A DNA stretch of 46,512 nucleotides from NCBI RefSeq assembly GCF_028285565.1, contig NZ_JANQOY010000083.1, forward strand, positions 1 through 46,512, read 5' to 3'. This stretch comes from Acaryochloris sp. IP29b_bin.148. Lineage in GTDB: Bacteria > Cyanobacteriota > Cyanobacteriia > Thermosynechococcales > Thermosynechococcaceae. The notes below the pieces were generated by a model. That model was given only the letters and a program-made list of their open reading frames with translations. It did no database searches and was not told the origin of the DNA. This document shows positions 17,355 to 25,492 of the stretch, one piece after another; the first letter of the stretch is position 1, and every line of letters starts with the position of its first letter. A program made the position numbers and the translations under genes.

Positions 17355-18197
17355 ATGCAATCAACATTTAAATTCTTACCGCTGCAGTCTAGTTGGGTCG
17401 CGATTCATCCTCAACCGATTGGGGTGGTTCAATTTATTGGAGGAGCCTTTTTTGGCACATTTCCTACCGTCTTTTACCGATATCTCCTCCAGAAGGTTTA
17501 TGACCAAGGCTACACCATCATTGCCTTGCCCTATCGATTTACGTTTCGCCACTGGTCGGTTGCGATCGGTTTAGTGAGGGAACAACGAGCGCTCCGGGTG
17601 ACCATTCGGGATGAAGCCCAACGTCGAGGCTATGCTTACAAAATTTATGAAGAAGATCCCACCTCAGCGGATAAAAATTACGTTTGGATTGGCCATAGTC
17701 TGGGCAACAAATATATTGCCTTACTAGAACTTTTAACAGACTTAGAAACTAAATCTGAGCAAGATGTTTTGGGCGATTGTGTTGGCGCTGATCAGTACCA
17801 GGAAATTGAAGATCGCCTCCAGAATGTTGATTTTAAGGATATTTCCCTTTTAAATCAGCCTTCGATCCTGATGGCCCCAGCGATTACGGGTATTGAAAGT
17901 GCGATACCTGTGCCAGCCGTGGCAAAGTTTGTCAAACGTCTGGGTCTAGATGTAAAACCCAGTGTGGAAGAAACCCATTGCCTGATCAAGGGCAGTGGAT
18001 TATTTGGCTTGATGGGACTGATTTCGTTTGATCGCGATCAGATTGCGCGTGAGACCGTTGACTGGTTGACGGCGAATTTACCTCATAAACCAGCCCAAAG
18101 AGCAGAACTAAAGGGAGAACATTTGACACCTTTGGGGTATCGTTCGGGCGATCGCACCCTCTCAGATACCGTCCTCCAGTTTTTGCAAGCGCTCTAA
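17355..18197 (+). CDS. DUF1350 family alpha/beta-hydrolase-like protein
   Basis: 280 residues, matching the DUF1350 family of cyanobacteria and plastids. Near the N-terminus it has GVVQFIGGAFFGTFPTVFYRYLL, then a hydrolase-like nucleophile elbow WIGHSLGNKYIALL (GHSLG). Later conserved stretches include LMAPAITGIESAIP and ERQ-rich helical regions, with DWLTANLP near the end. The fold and elbow suggest a serine esterase or lipase, but no substrate is known for the family. ATG 17355 follows GAGGATT; no signal peptide is evident. A 10-base inverted repeat lies 21 bases downstream. Confidence 0.82.
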   Translation: MQSTFKFLPLQSSWVAIHPQPIGVVQFIGGAFFGTFPTVFYRYLLQKVYDQGYTIIALPYRFTFRHWSVAIGLVREQRALRVTIRDEAQRRGYAYKIYEEDPTSADKNYVWIGHSLGNKYIALLELLTDLETKSEQDVLGDCVGADQYQEIEDRLQNVDFKDISLLNQPSILMAPAITGIESAIPVPAVAKFVKRLGLDVKPSVEETHCLIKGSGLFGLMGLISFDRDQIARETVDWLTANLPHKPAQRAELKGEHLTPLGYRSGDRTLSDTVLQFLQAL

Positions 18198-18217
18198 GGC
18201 TGCATCCATCGAAACAA

Positions 18218-18249
18218 CAGCTCTAGGCGTAGGGTTACCCCTAGAGCTG
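18218..18249. terminator. Inverted repeat between convergent genes
   Basis: CAGCTCTAGG (18218-18227) and CCTAGAGCTG (18240-18249) form a perfect 10-base stem with a 12-base loop. It lies between the end of the DUF1350 gene and the end of the basic-peptide gene, so it probably terminates both. Confidence 0.5.
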
Positions 18250-18320
18250 ACCTGGCAAAATGTTGACATTATGGAACCGTCTCAGACCTGAGATCGAGGT
18301 GGCTATCAACAGAGATGGAT

Positions 18321-18599
18321 TTAGTGACGATGAACACGAACCCAACGCCAGCGACAGTGACGCTTATATTTGACGATCTTGCGGTGCCGACGGTAGATGA
18401 CAACCGGGCGACGATAGCAGATCCACTTTTTGCGCCAGAACCATCGACGACGAGAAGTGACTAACAACTTCTCAGCGTGCTCAGTGGCTTCTGGTTGTTG
18501 ATCAACATTGGCAACATAGGCATTGGCCTGAGGGATCGCAAGTGCAGTGGTGGTTGCGGCCATTACCCCCAATAGGGTGACTTTAATGGGCTTTAGCAT
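18321..18599 (-). CDS. Secreted, very basic Arg/Trp/His-rich small protein
   Basis: 92 residues from ATG 18599, chosen because GGAGG lies just upstream; the frame opens at 18635. A clear signal peptide (MLKPIKVTLLGVMAATTTALA, then PQANA cleavage) is followed by an acidic stretch DQQPEATEHAEK. After that come about 45 residues dominated by Arg, Lys, Trp, Tyr and His (RRRWFWRKKW, CYRRPVVIYRRHRKIV, KYKRHCRWRWVRVHRH), with two Cys. The layout of signal, acidic propeptide-like segment and cationic aromatic tail resembles precursors of cationic peptides, but binding of polysaccharide, lipid or nucleic acid is equally possible. No family is recognised. Confidence 0.65.
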   Translation of the reverse strand: MLKPIKVTLLGVMAATTTALAIPQANAYVANVDQQPEATEHAEKLLVTSRRRWFWRKKWICYRRPVVIYRRHRKIVKYKRHCRWRWVRVHRH

Positions 18600-19137
18600 A
18601 ATAAATTCCTCCAACAGAGAATGAGAGATAAACAACGTTGACTGATATAGACAAAAAACAAATTCATCGCTATTGATCGTTCTATTTTTGTATTAATAGA
18701 AATCCAACAAGCTAATAATTTATTGTTTCGCCTTCTTTCAGTAACGTATCGAGAAATATTGCAATCCCCCCTAACCTGGATCACATAGAAAGCGTGATAG
18801 TTCGAGATTCACAGAGTGATCCTAGAGCAAAAATACTTTTCTATTAAACAAAAAATAAGCCTATAATCCTCTACAAAAGGGAATATAGAAGGTTAGTTAT
18901 TTTATTTGAATCACGAGCCAAAGAAAATTTTTTATTCTTTCTAGAGAACACCTCTGGTTTTTACATCTGTCCAAATTAGCTATTTAGAACTACGGAAAAA
19001 CCTGAGTCTTAACTTTTTCCTAATATTTCATTAGAACATTTATCGAAAAATTCAACCCCGATCACGGGAACATTGCTGCCATTTATCGAGACTTATAGAC
19101 CAGCCAGCATTAGTCCCCCCCTTTTTGTTGGCAATCC

Positions 19138-19177
19138 GATCAATGCCAAGGCTCAACACCTTGTCTTGGCATTGATC
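19138..19177. repeat. Perfect 13-base inverted repeat
   Basis: Arms 19138-19150 and 19165-19177 (core ATGCCAAG / CTTGGCAT), 14-base loop, about 310 bases upstream of the kinase gene. It may be the end of an unseen transcript, a protein-binding dyad or a remnant of a mobile repeat. Confidence 0.5.
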
Positions 19178-19472
19178 TAGCTATCAGTCCGCACTGTTCA
19201 ATGCATATCAAGACGATGTTGAACGTATATCAAGATTGGGGAAGATAACCGACGAGGGTCATCTTGCTGGATGAGGAGAGTCAGACAGGTGTTCTCTTCC
19301 TGAATTCGCGAACCCATACACACCCCCATACAGATGGGTACCCCAGTGACAGTCATCACCCCCCCCTTTGATGGTCATCACTGAGCGCAAAAGCGAAAGG
19401 CTGTATATCTTATAGGCACACCCCTTCTACCATAATTTTCCGCGAGTCAACGGCTCGCAGCTTGAATTCTCT

Positions 19473-19485
19473 GGAGGATTCCTCC
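19473..19485 (+). promoter_or_regulatory. Ribosome binding site inside a small hairpin
   Basis: The Shine-Dalgarno GGAGG (19473-19477) is followed after three bases by its exact complement CCTCC (19481-19485), just before the kinase ATG at 19488. The five-base GC-rich stem with loop ATT could hide the ribosome site. Confidence 0.4.
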
Positions 19486-19487
19486 CT

Positions 19488-21260
19488 ATGCTCTTGAATA
19501 ATCGCTTTCGTATCCTTAAACAGCTTGCCAAAGGTGGGTTTGGAGAGACCTTCTTGGCGGAAGACACCCATATGTTGTCTCGGCGTCACTGTGTCGTAAA
19601 GCAATTACAGCCTGACGTTCCTAACCAAGACTGCTATGCGATCGCACTCAAGCAATTCAAAGAGGAAGCCATCTTACTAGAGCAGCTGAAGCACGATCAA
19701 ATTCCTCAACTCTATGGTTATTTTGAGCAGAATGGCCGTTTGTTCCTGATCCAGGAATGGGTCGATGGCCCCACCTTAGGAGAGAAAGTCAGAACCTTGG
19801 GGCAGCTCTCTGCTGAAGAAGTCCAGCAAATATTACTGCGGGTATTGCCCGTCATCAACTATCTCCATAGCTTCAAAGTCATCCATCGGGATATTAAACC
19901 GGACAATTTGATCTTGCGCCAAACCGACCGTCGCCCTGTGCTGATCGACTTTGGCTCCATGAAGCAGCATCTTAAAACTCGCATTAGCTTTTCCGGCAAT
20001 GTTATCGATTCGATTGTGATCGGCACTGAGGGGTTTATGGCCCCTGAGCAAGCCGCCCAACGCACGGTGTATGCCAGCGATCTCTATAGCTTGGGCATGT
20101 CAGCCATCTATGCCTTGACGGCCAAACTCCCAGGGGAGATGGAAGCAGACTACAATACTGGCCAACTCCACTGGCGGCAATATGCCCCCCACGTCAATGA
20201 TCACCTGGCCACTATTTTGAATAAGGCCACTGAGTTTAGTCCTCAAGATCGCTTCCATACGGCCAGCGAAATGCTAGACGCAATGACCTTACAGAATACA
20301 AGTACTGTTGCAACGGTTATTTCAGAGCAGTCAATTCATGAACGGCCTACCCTATTAGATCTGCCTGAACCCGAAGAAGCCACATTGAACGTCGACCCAG
20401 CAGCGGTGACCCAAGTTTCTGAGAGGGGCTTCAGAAAAGTCAAGGTCTCAACCACTGCCGCCATGACTGCAATGTTAGTCGGAGGGATTGGGGTTGCGAT
20501 CGCAATCAGCTCCCAAGGATTGGACCTAAAAGCGGTGAAAGCCACCCATGATACAGATACCGGCCAATCCCTAGTCCAAGCAGCCAATACCTTTACAGCT
20601 CAAGGCAAAGAACGAGATGCCATTCAAACCCTATTGAGCGTCCCCGCCACCTCTGAACATGCACAGGAAGCTCGGCAGAAATTTGCAGCTCTCACTCATA
20701 TCGAGTTGGGCCAAACCATGGATCAGGAACTTGATGCCATCAATTTGGAAAAACCTCCCGGTAAACCCAAGCGTAGCTTAGCGGGCATTGGGGCCATATC
20801 TTTAGCAGACGTAGAGACGAAAACCACAGCCCAACAAATCCAAACGAAGTTCGGTTACTCCCCGATTCAAGTGTATAGCGCAGATTGGCCTATCTATCGG
20901 CAGCCCACCGATGCAGATTATGCAGCAGATCCCAAATCTTGGTATGACCCCTGGTTTGAGCGCTATCAAATTGCCCCTGGCATGACCTTGGAAGTGATGT
21001 ATGGGTGCCAGTCCAATCTCGTCTTACAAACGGCAGAAATCTATCGTCGCGGCGATATTGACGATAAGTTTATCGCTGCTCGCCTCAACCACATTCTGCA
21101 AGGGAGTCCTCAGAGCGCTATCCAGGACTCTCAAGCAACCTTAAAACGTCTGATGGATCAAAAAAGCCAAACCCGCACCGCGGAATTTAGTAGCGATCGC
21201 ATCCAAGGTTGGATTATCAGCAACCCAGACCAGTTGATGATCGTAACGCGCAAAGGCTAG
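19488..21260 (+). CDS. Membrane Ser/Thr protein kinase (active-site residues intact)
   Basis: 590 residues. The N-terminal kinase domain (about 1-265) has all key motifs: Gly-rich loop AKGGFGETFLA, CVVKQL with the ATP Lys, VIHRDIKPDNLIL, IDFGSM, APEQAA and DLYSLGMSAIY. It should be active. A Glu/Pro linker and one membrane helix follow (AAMTAMLVGGIGVAIAI, near 325). Then come about 250 outer residues with helical repeats (AANTFTAQGKERDAIQTLL) and a Trp/Tyr-rich domain (YSADWPIYRQPTDADY) of unknown family that may sense a ligand. The start ATG 19488 is set by GGAGG, which is paired with CCTCC. Confidence 0.92.
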   Translation: MLLNNRFRILKQLAKGGFGETFLAEDTHMLSRRHCVVKQLQPDVPNQDCYAIALKQFKEEAILLEQLKHDQIPQLYGYFEQNGRLFLIQEWVDGPTLGEKVRTLGQLSAEEVQQILLRVLPVINYLHSFKVIHRDIKPDNLILRQTDRRPVLIDFGSMKQHLKTRISFSGNVIDSIVIGTEGFMAPEQAAQRTVYASDLYSLGMSAIYALTAKLPGEMEADYNTGQLHWRQYAPHVNDHLATILNKATEFSPQDRFHTASEMLDAMTLQNTSTVATVISEQSIHERPTLLDLPEPEEATLNVDPAAVTQVSERGFRKVKVSTTAAMTAMLVGGIGVAIAISSQGLDLKAVKATHDTDTGQSLVQAANTFTAQGKERDAIQTLLSVPATSEHAQEARQKFAALTHIELGQTMDQELDAINLEKPPGKPKRSLAGIGAISLADVETKTTAQQIQTKFGYSPIQVYSADWPIYRQPTDADYAADPKSWYDPWFERYQIAPGMTLEVMYGCQSNLVLQTAEIYRRGDIDDKFIAARLNHILQGSPQSAIQDSQATLKRLMDQKSQTRTAEFSSDRIQGWIISNPDQLMIVTRKG

Positions 21261-21322
21261 GCCCGAGGCCAAATCGCCTTGCTCAACCGTGAACGAATCG
21301 GTAGGGGACAGTACGCCTGGTT

Positions 21323-21964
21323 TTACAACAATCGATAGATACCGATCAGGACTAGAAAATGAAGGGGGTAAACCCCATAAAAGAGACGCGTTTTGGGGCC
21401 TTGTTTGCCATTGTATGCAATCAGGAACAGGGGAGCACAAAGGCTAAACAACGAGATGGGGGAATAGGACAAGATCCAGACACTCGCCATTTCCAAGAGG
21501 GCATAGCTCAGCCACCATCCTAAGGTGTTTTGAAACAGAGACATCACCACAATGGTGGGGATGGTGGTTAATCCCCCTTCAACAGGCACCAAGGCCGCAA
21601 TACCTGAAAAAAGAAGAATAATGGCTAGCTTTTGCAGCGGCCTGCCCAATCGTTTGGCCAGGCGCAGCGTTACCACCCCCAGGGCTAAACCAAATAAAAT
21701 GTTCAAGGGTGCGTCCTTCTCAAACAGCAGCTGGAAGAAATGGGCATAAATAGGCTGAGTCAAAAGACCCAGCAGAATTAACCGCAGCAGATACCCCTTA
21801 ATGTTTTTAGAATATTTCTCGCCCGTTGCTGCTAAGAAGGCAAATAACGGAAAACTAGAGCGTCCCATCGCCACCATAAAGTGAGCTTGGGGGAAAAACA
21901 GCCGTCCCACATGATCAATGAGCATCAGACCGACAGCCAAGAGCTTGAGGTGGTAAGCAGTCAA
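21323..21964 (-). CDS. TraX-family integral membrane protein
   Basis: 213 residues with about six or seven membrane helices. It matches the TraX family (named for F-pilin N-acetylation) by the N-terminal LKLLAVGLMLIDHVGRLFFP, the segment MVAMGRSSFPLFAFLAATG and the C-terminal KTRLFYGVYPLHFLVLIGIYR. Chromosomal homologues far from conjugation genes are common and probably acyltransferase-like membrane enzymes with unknown acceptors. No transfer genes are near, so a role in pilin acetylation is not supported by context. It is 50 bases downstream of the M28 peptidase gene on the same strand and may be in its operon. Confidence 0.8.
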   Translation of the reverse strand: MTAYHLKLLAVGLMLIDHVGRLFFPQAHFMVAMGRSSFPLFAFLAATGEKYSKNIKGYLLRLILLGLLTQPIYAHFFQLLFEKDAPLNILFGLALGVVTLRLAKRLGRPLQKLAIILLFSGIAALVPVEGGLTTIPTIVVMSLFQNTLGWWLSYALLEMASVWILSYSPISLFSLCAPLFLIAYNGKQGPKTRLFYGVYPLHFLVLIGIYRLL

Positions 21965-22013
21965 TACATCACCATGCGGGGGACCAACGTTTTCAATCCT
22001 TGAGCACTAACCG

Positions 22014-22880
22014 TTAGAACCAACGCAGGGCTTGCACAAGCCCCCTATAAACGGCCTCCAGAAAGTCTAAATCGAGCGTATCAAGGGTGTCACTGGGTTG
22101 ATGATAGTGCGGATTTCTTAAGTTGGCGGTATCGGTCACCATCAGCGCAGCATACCCTTGGTCCCAAAATGAAGCATGATCGCTACGGCGAGTATCGGGA
22201 AGAATCGTACCTCGAAACGGTACAGGTAGCCATTCACAAGGGGCTCCCTGCTGTTTCAGATGATGGGATAGTTTAAACATGGTGGGGATAGACCGCAAAT
22301 TCCCTAACAAAGCAATAAAGTTGCCTGTGGATGGATACAAATACTCCAATCCAGCGGGATAGTTCTGAGAATGGGGCGTTTGATCGGTATAACCCAACAT
22401 TTCCAGACTCATCATGGTTGTAATCCGAGTCTGATTCCGCTTGAGATCTTGGGCATAGGCCTGACTTCCCAGACATCCATACTCTTCTAGATCAAAGGCA
22501 ATTATTTGCAGCGGATAACGAGCAGGATGGTGATAAAAATATCGCGCCAGCTCCAGGAGAACCACAAGGCCGGAGGCATTATCATCCGCCCCCGGCGATC
22601 CAGGAACCGTATCAAAATGGGCACCGATCAAAATCGGCGGTAATGGCTGAGTTCCGGGGAGCGACAAGATCAAGTTTTCATGGATGCTATTTGCATATTT
22701 TTTCAGGGTTTGAAACGGATGCTTGTGGACCGTACCGAACTGGCTCAGCTCTTGGGCAATATAGGTTTTGGCATAGAAATGCCCCTCAGTGGCCAAATAA
22801 GGATCTCGCTCCCGCACTAAGTGAGCTAAATGCAGCGCTAGCCGCTCTTGAATTGGCGTCTCCTGAGTTGAATTAGACAT
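22014..22880 (-). CDS. M28-family zinc aminopeptidase-like protein
   Basis: 288 residues. M28 enzymes use two zinc ions to remove N-terminal residues. The ligands are in place: IGAHFDTVPG (His, with Asp as in the family), GADDNASG (bridging Asp), AFDLEEYGCLGS (catalytic Glu and ligand Glu), SLEMLGY, and NPHYHQPSDT near the end (His ligand). No signal peptide is apparent, so it is probably cytoplasmic unless exported by another route. ATG 22880 is favoured over an earlier TTG: its A is shared with the stop of the upstream CHAT gene (TAATG). This coupling suggests that the two proteases act together. Confidence 0.9.
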   Translation of the reverse strand: MSNSTQETPIQERLALHLAHLVRERDPYLATEGHFYAKTYIAQELSQFGTVHKHPFQTLKKYANSIHENLILSLPGTQPLPPILIGAHFDTVPGSPGADDNASGLVVLLELARYFYHHPARYPLQIIAFDLEEYGCLGSQAYAQDLKRNQTRITTMMSLEMLGYTDQTPHSQNYPAGLEYLYPSTGNFIALLGNLRSIPTMFKLSHHLKQQGAPCEWLPVPFRGTILPDTRRSDHASFWDQGYAALMVTDTANLRNPHYHQPSDTLDTLDLDFLEAVYRGLVQALRWF

Positions 22881-24295
22881 TACCAAGGACTACTGAGCAT
22901 CGTAAAACCTGACCAATAAAAAGGATGGGAAAAATCAATATCGGCCCCTTCAGCCACTTCACGGGGTAACACAATGGGTGAACCAGACAAGATTAACTGG
23001 CCCTGTTCAATCCGAGTCTGGCCTCGGAGCATTTGCAGTTGCGATTGACGCAAGGCTTCCGCTTTGGTTTTACGCTGAGGTAACTGCTGGTAAAACTCAC
23101 TCATAATCGCCAGGGTGCCCACATCGCTGACATACCATAGGCTTCCCAGCGCCGTTTTCACCCCAGCCCGCAGCGCAATACCTGCAAAACCTAATTCAGC
23201 AGTGCGATCGCCCAGCGCGGTTTTACAGGCACTGAGCACCAATAGATCCAGACTAGGATTAGACCAGTTGATTGAGCCCATCTCGTCTAAACGGAGGCGA
23301 GTATCGGTCAATTGAATATACGATTGGCGAGGCCGCCCCGGCTTAAACTCAGCATGAGTTGCCAAATGGACGATGTTATAGGTTTGGTCCTCCAACTGAG
23401 ACTTTAAGTTTTGGAGGGTAAAGTTGCCATTGAGCAACAATTGCCCTTGCCACTGGGCTTGCCCTAAGCGTTGGGTTCTAAAAAAGTTGAGAATTGCTGA
23501 AATTTCTGTGGGCACGGAGGGCAAGGGATCCTGTAGTAGAAACTCGGAAGCACCCGCAGCTAGAATTTTTCCTTGTTGATGGCGCTTGTAGTCCGTTTGA
23601 ATCAGATTGAAGGCAGGAATATTGCTGGAACTGTACTTTTCGACCAAATAGCGTTCGCCATCATGTAAAGCGGCTAAGGGCAATCCTCGCAGACCATTGC
23701 CCAGACAAAACAGGAGGGTATCAATATCCCCAGCTTGCAGGTGTTTTTTCTCAAATGGCTCAATCAACCATTGATGCAATTGCTGGGCGAGGTCTAGATT
23801 CCACGGCTCGTCAGGATTATCAATTTGCGTCTGGAAGGCGGCAACGGTTTTCAGCAACTTGGCACGGGACACATCATATAAATCCCTGACAATGGGTTTG
23901 CCACCCGGCAGCAGCAACACGAGATGTAAATGATCTTCACGGGGGATCACCCAGATGACGCCAGGGTTCGTCCCTGATTCTTGGCTAATGCGCGTTAGAG
24001 TTTGGGCCACTGCTTTGGGGTCCTGGGTGACCTCAGCCATATCGTCTTCAAAAAAGTCTTCAAACTCTTCCTCAAAGCTCCGCTCCATCGCCAAAAACCG
24101 CTGGGAGGCACTCAAAACAGGCTTTGCTGCTGGCACAGCACTCGGCCAGAGGCCCCCCAGTCCCATCCAAAGGCTGGTCAATATCACCATCCGTCGCCAG
24201 CCCGAGACAGACTGTTTTGCTGTCCCATCCCTTGGTCTAGATACATAACCGGCCTGAAAACCAGTCGCCGTTCGATTGAGCGTTCGCCTCAACAT
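22880..24295 (-). CDS. CHAT-domain caspase-like protease, exported or membrane anchored
   Basis: 471 residues from ATG 24295 with AGGGG six bases upstream. A basic N-terminus and a hydrophobic segment (MVILTSLWMGLGGLW, near 36-50) ending AVPAA suggest a signal peptide or anchor. An acidic helical stretch (EEEFEDFFEDDM) follows. The C-terminal CHAT domain shows the catalytic dyad His314 in HLATHAEF and Cys357 in VLSACKTALGD, with GLRGLPLAALHDG and SLWYVSDVGTLAIMSEFY. Unlike most cyanobacterial CHAT proteins it has no TPR repeats. The stop overlaps the M28 peptidase start. Targets are unknown; programmed death or zymogen processing are general ideas for this class only. Confidence 0.88.
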   Translation of the reverse strand: MLRRTLNRTATGFQAGYVSRPRDGTAKQSVSGWRRMVILTSLWMGLGGLWPSAVPAAKPVLSASQRFLAMERSFEEEFEDFFEDDMAEVTQDPKAVAQTLTRISQESGTNPGVIWVIPREDHLHLVLLLPGGKPIVRDLYDVSRAKLLKTVAAFQTQIDNPDEPWNLDLAQQLHQWLIEPFEKKHLQAGDIDTLLFCLGNGLRGLPLAALHDGERYLVEKYSSSNIPAFNLIQTDYKRHQQGKILAAGASEFLLQDPLPSVPTEISAILNFFRTQRLGQAQWQGQLLLNGNFTLQNLKSQLEDQTYNIVHLATHAEFKPGRPRQSYIQLTDTRLRLDEMGSINWSNPSLDLLVLSACKTALGDRTAELGFAGIALRAGVKTALGSLWYVSDVGTLAIMSEFYQQLPQRKTKAEALRQSQLQMLRGQTRIEQGQLILSGSPIVLPREVAEGADIDFSHPFYWSGFTMLSSPW

Positions 24296-24378
24296 ATAAA
24301 CCCCTGGTAAGACGTCTTATTTTTCAGTCTATACGCAGGGCTAGCGCTCTAAGTGATCAAACCCCATTAAAAAGTAAA

Positions 24379-24405
24379 CCCCTACACGCTTTAAGCATGT
24401 AGGGG
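24379..24405 (-). terminator. Rho-independent terminator of sigF
   Basis: CCCCTACA (24379-24386) pairs with TGTAGGGG (24398-24405), with an inner GCT/AGC extension. On the minus strand it is followed within a few bases by a T-rich run (TTTACTTTTT), 33 bases after the sigF stop. Confidence 0.8.
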
Positions 24406-24437
24406 CGTTGCATGTCCTACTGTGGAGAAGAAACCGT

Positions 24438-25271
24438 TTAGTGCTCTGTTTGCAAGGCGTTGGGCTGCTGCTGGAGCAAGTCCACTAATTTATCAATTCC
24501 TTTTTTCATATTGCGGGTGACGGTAACCGAGCTAACCCCAATTCGCTTGGCGACTTCCTGGCGGGAGAGCTGATGGAAGAAGACAGACTCAATCATGATG
24601 CGAGTGCGATCTTCGAGTTGATTTAAGGCTTGCTGCAGTTCAATTCGATCTTCTTGGTTGGCTTGGAGAATTTGGCTGTGTACATCCATCAGGGTGTCGC
24701 CCAGAGTCATCGCTGAATCAGACTGATGACCAGAGGAAACCCGAGCATTGAGGCTAAGGGGAACACGATTGGTGGTGGCAAGCTTGACCGAGCGCCATTC
24801 TTGCATGGATAAGTCGAGGGCATCGGCAATCTCTTGATCGCTGGGCTGACGACCCAGTTCCATCGTCAACGCTTGGCGAGCCTTGGCACCATCGCGGCTG
24901 AGCTGCTGCCAGCGGCGGGGAATGCGGACGGTATTGGCGCGATCGCGGAGAAAGTGGAGAATTTCGCCTCGGATATAGGGGACGGCAAAGGAGCTGAAGG
25001 CATAGCCTTGAGAGGGGTCAAATCGTTCAATGGCGGTAATCAAACCTAGGAATCCACATTGCTCCAAATCTTCATAGGGCTCAGCACATTGGTGAGTCAG
25101 ACGATGAGCAACTTTGCGGACTAGCCCCATATTCAATCGCACGAGGCGGTTTCGTAATTGTACAGAGGGCTTCTGGCGATAAGCGACCAGCAATTCCATG
25201 GTTTGCGATTGAAGAGAAGTTTGATAAGCCATCGTTGTATTTAGTCCTGTTTGCCTGTATCTGAAAATCAT
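24438..25271 (-). CDS. sigF: RNA polymerase sigma factor, SigF type (group 3)
   Basis: 277 residues. Region 2 is clear: RNRLVRLNMGLVRKVAHRL, YEDLEQCGFLGLITAIERFDPSQGYAFSSFAVPYIRGEI and FLRD...RIPRRW. Region 3 follows (GRQPSDQEIADALDLS), then region 4 with the helix-turn-helix RQEVAKRIGVSSVTVTRNMKKGI. This is the cyanobacterial SigF branch related to Bacillus SigF/SigB; in Synechocystis SigF drives pilus and motility genes. The start could be ATG 25271 or ATG 25232 (MAYQTSLQ), the latter closer to the usual length. No anti-sigma factor gene is adjacent. A good terminator follows. Confidence 0.9.
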   Translation of the reverse strand: MIFRYRQTGLNTTMAYQTSLQSQTMELLVAYRQKPSVQLRNRLVRLNMGLVRKVAHRLTHQCAEPYEDLEQCGFLGLITAIERFDPSQGYAFSSFAVPYIRGEILHFLRDRANTVRIPRRWQQLSRDGAKARQALTMELGRQPSDQEIADALDLSMQEWRSVKLATTNRVPLSLNARVSSGHQSDSAMTLGDTLMDVHSQILQANQEDRIELQQALNQLEDRTRIMIESVFFHQLSRQEVAKRIGVSSVTVTRNMKKGIDKLVDLLQQQPNALQTEH

Positions 25272-25492
25272 TATGCTGACACTGGCTGAGGAAAACCATC
25301 GTTAAAATACGGGAATATCAGCATCCTCGATTTGTGATTAGTCCGCAGATCTACGGAGGCAAACGAGGATTCACACCCAGAGCGGGGGAATTTAAAAACT
25401 CTAAAACGCTTGCTGAGTCTGATTTAAACACAGCAGCGTTGGGTGGCAAACTGGATCAAGGGTCAGTCTAAAATAATCGGTCAATTAATTAA

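Larger units (their letters stand above)
18600..19487. other. Long AT-rich intergenic region with a 13-base-stem hairpin
   Basis: About 890 bases with no convincing gene. A perfect inverted repeat at 19138-19177 has GATCAATGCCAAG pairing with CTTGGCATTGATC around a 14-base loop. Two copies of ATATCAAGA follow (around 19206 and 19228). The final 100 bases must contain the promoter of the downstream kinase. The hairpin lacks a T-tract. Confidence 0.5.

Noticed and set aside
21323..21964. TraX as evidence for a conjugative element
   Set aside because: No pilin, relaxase or type IV secretion genes nearby; TraX-family genes are common on chromosomes.
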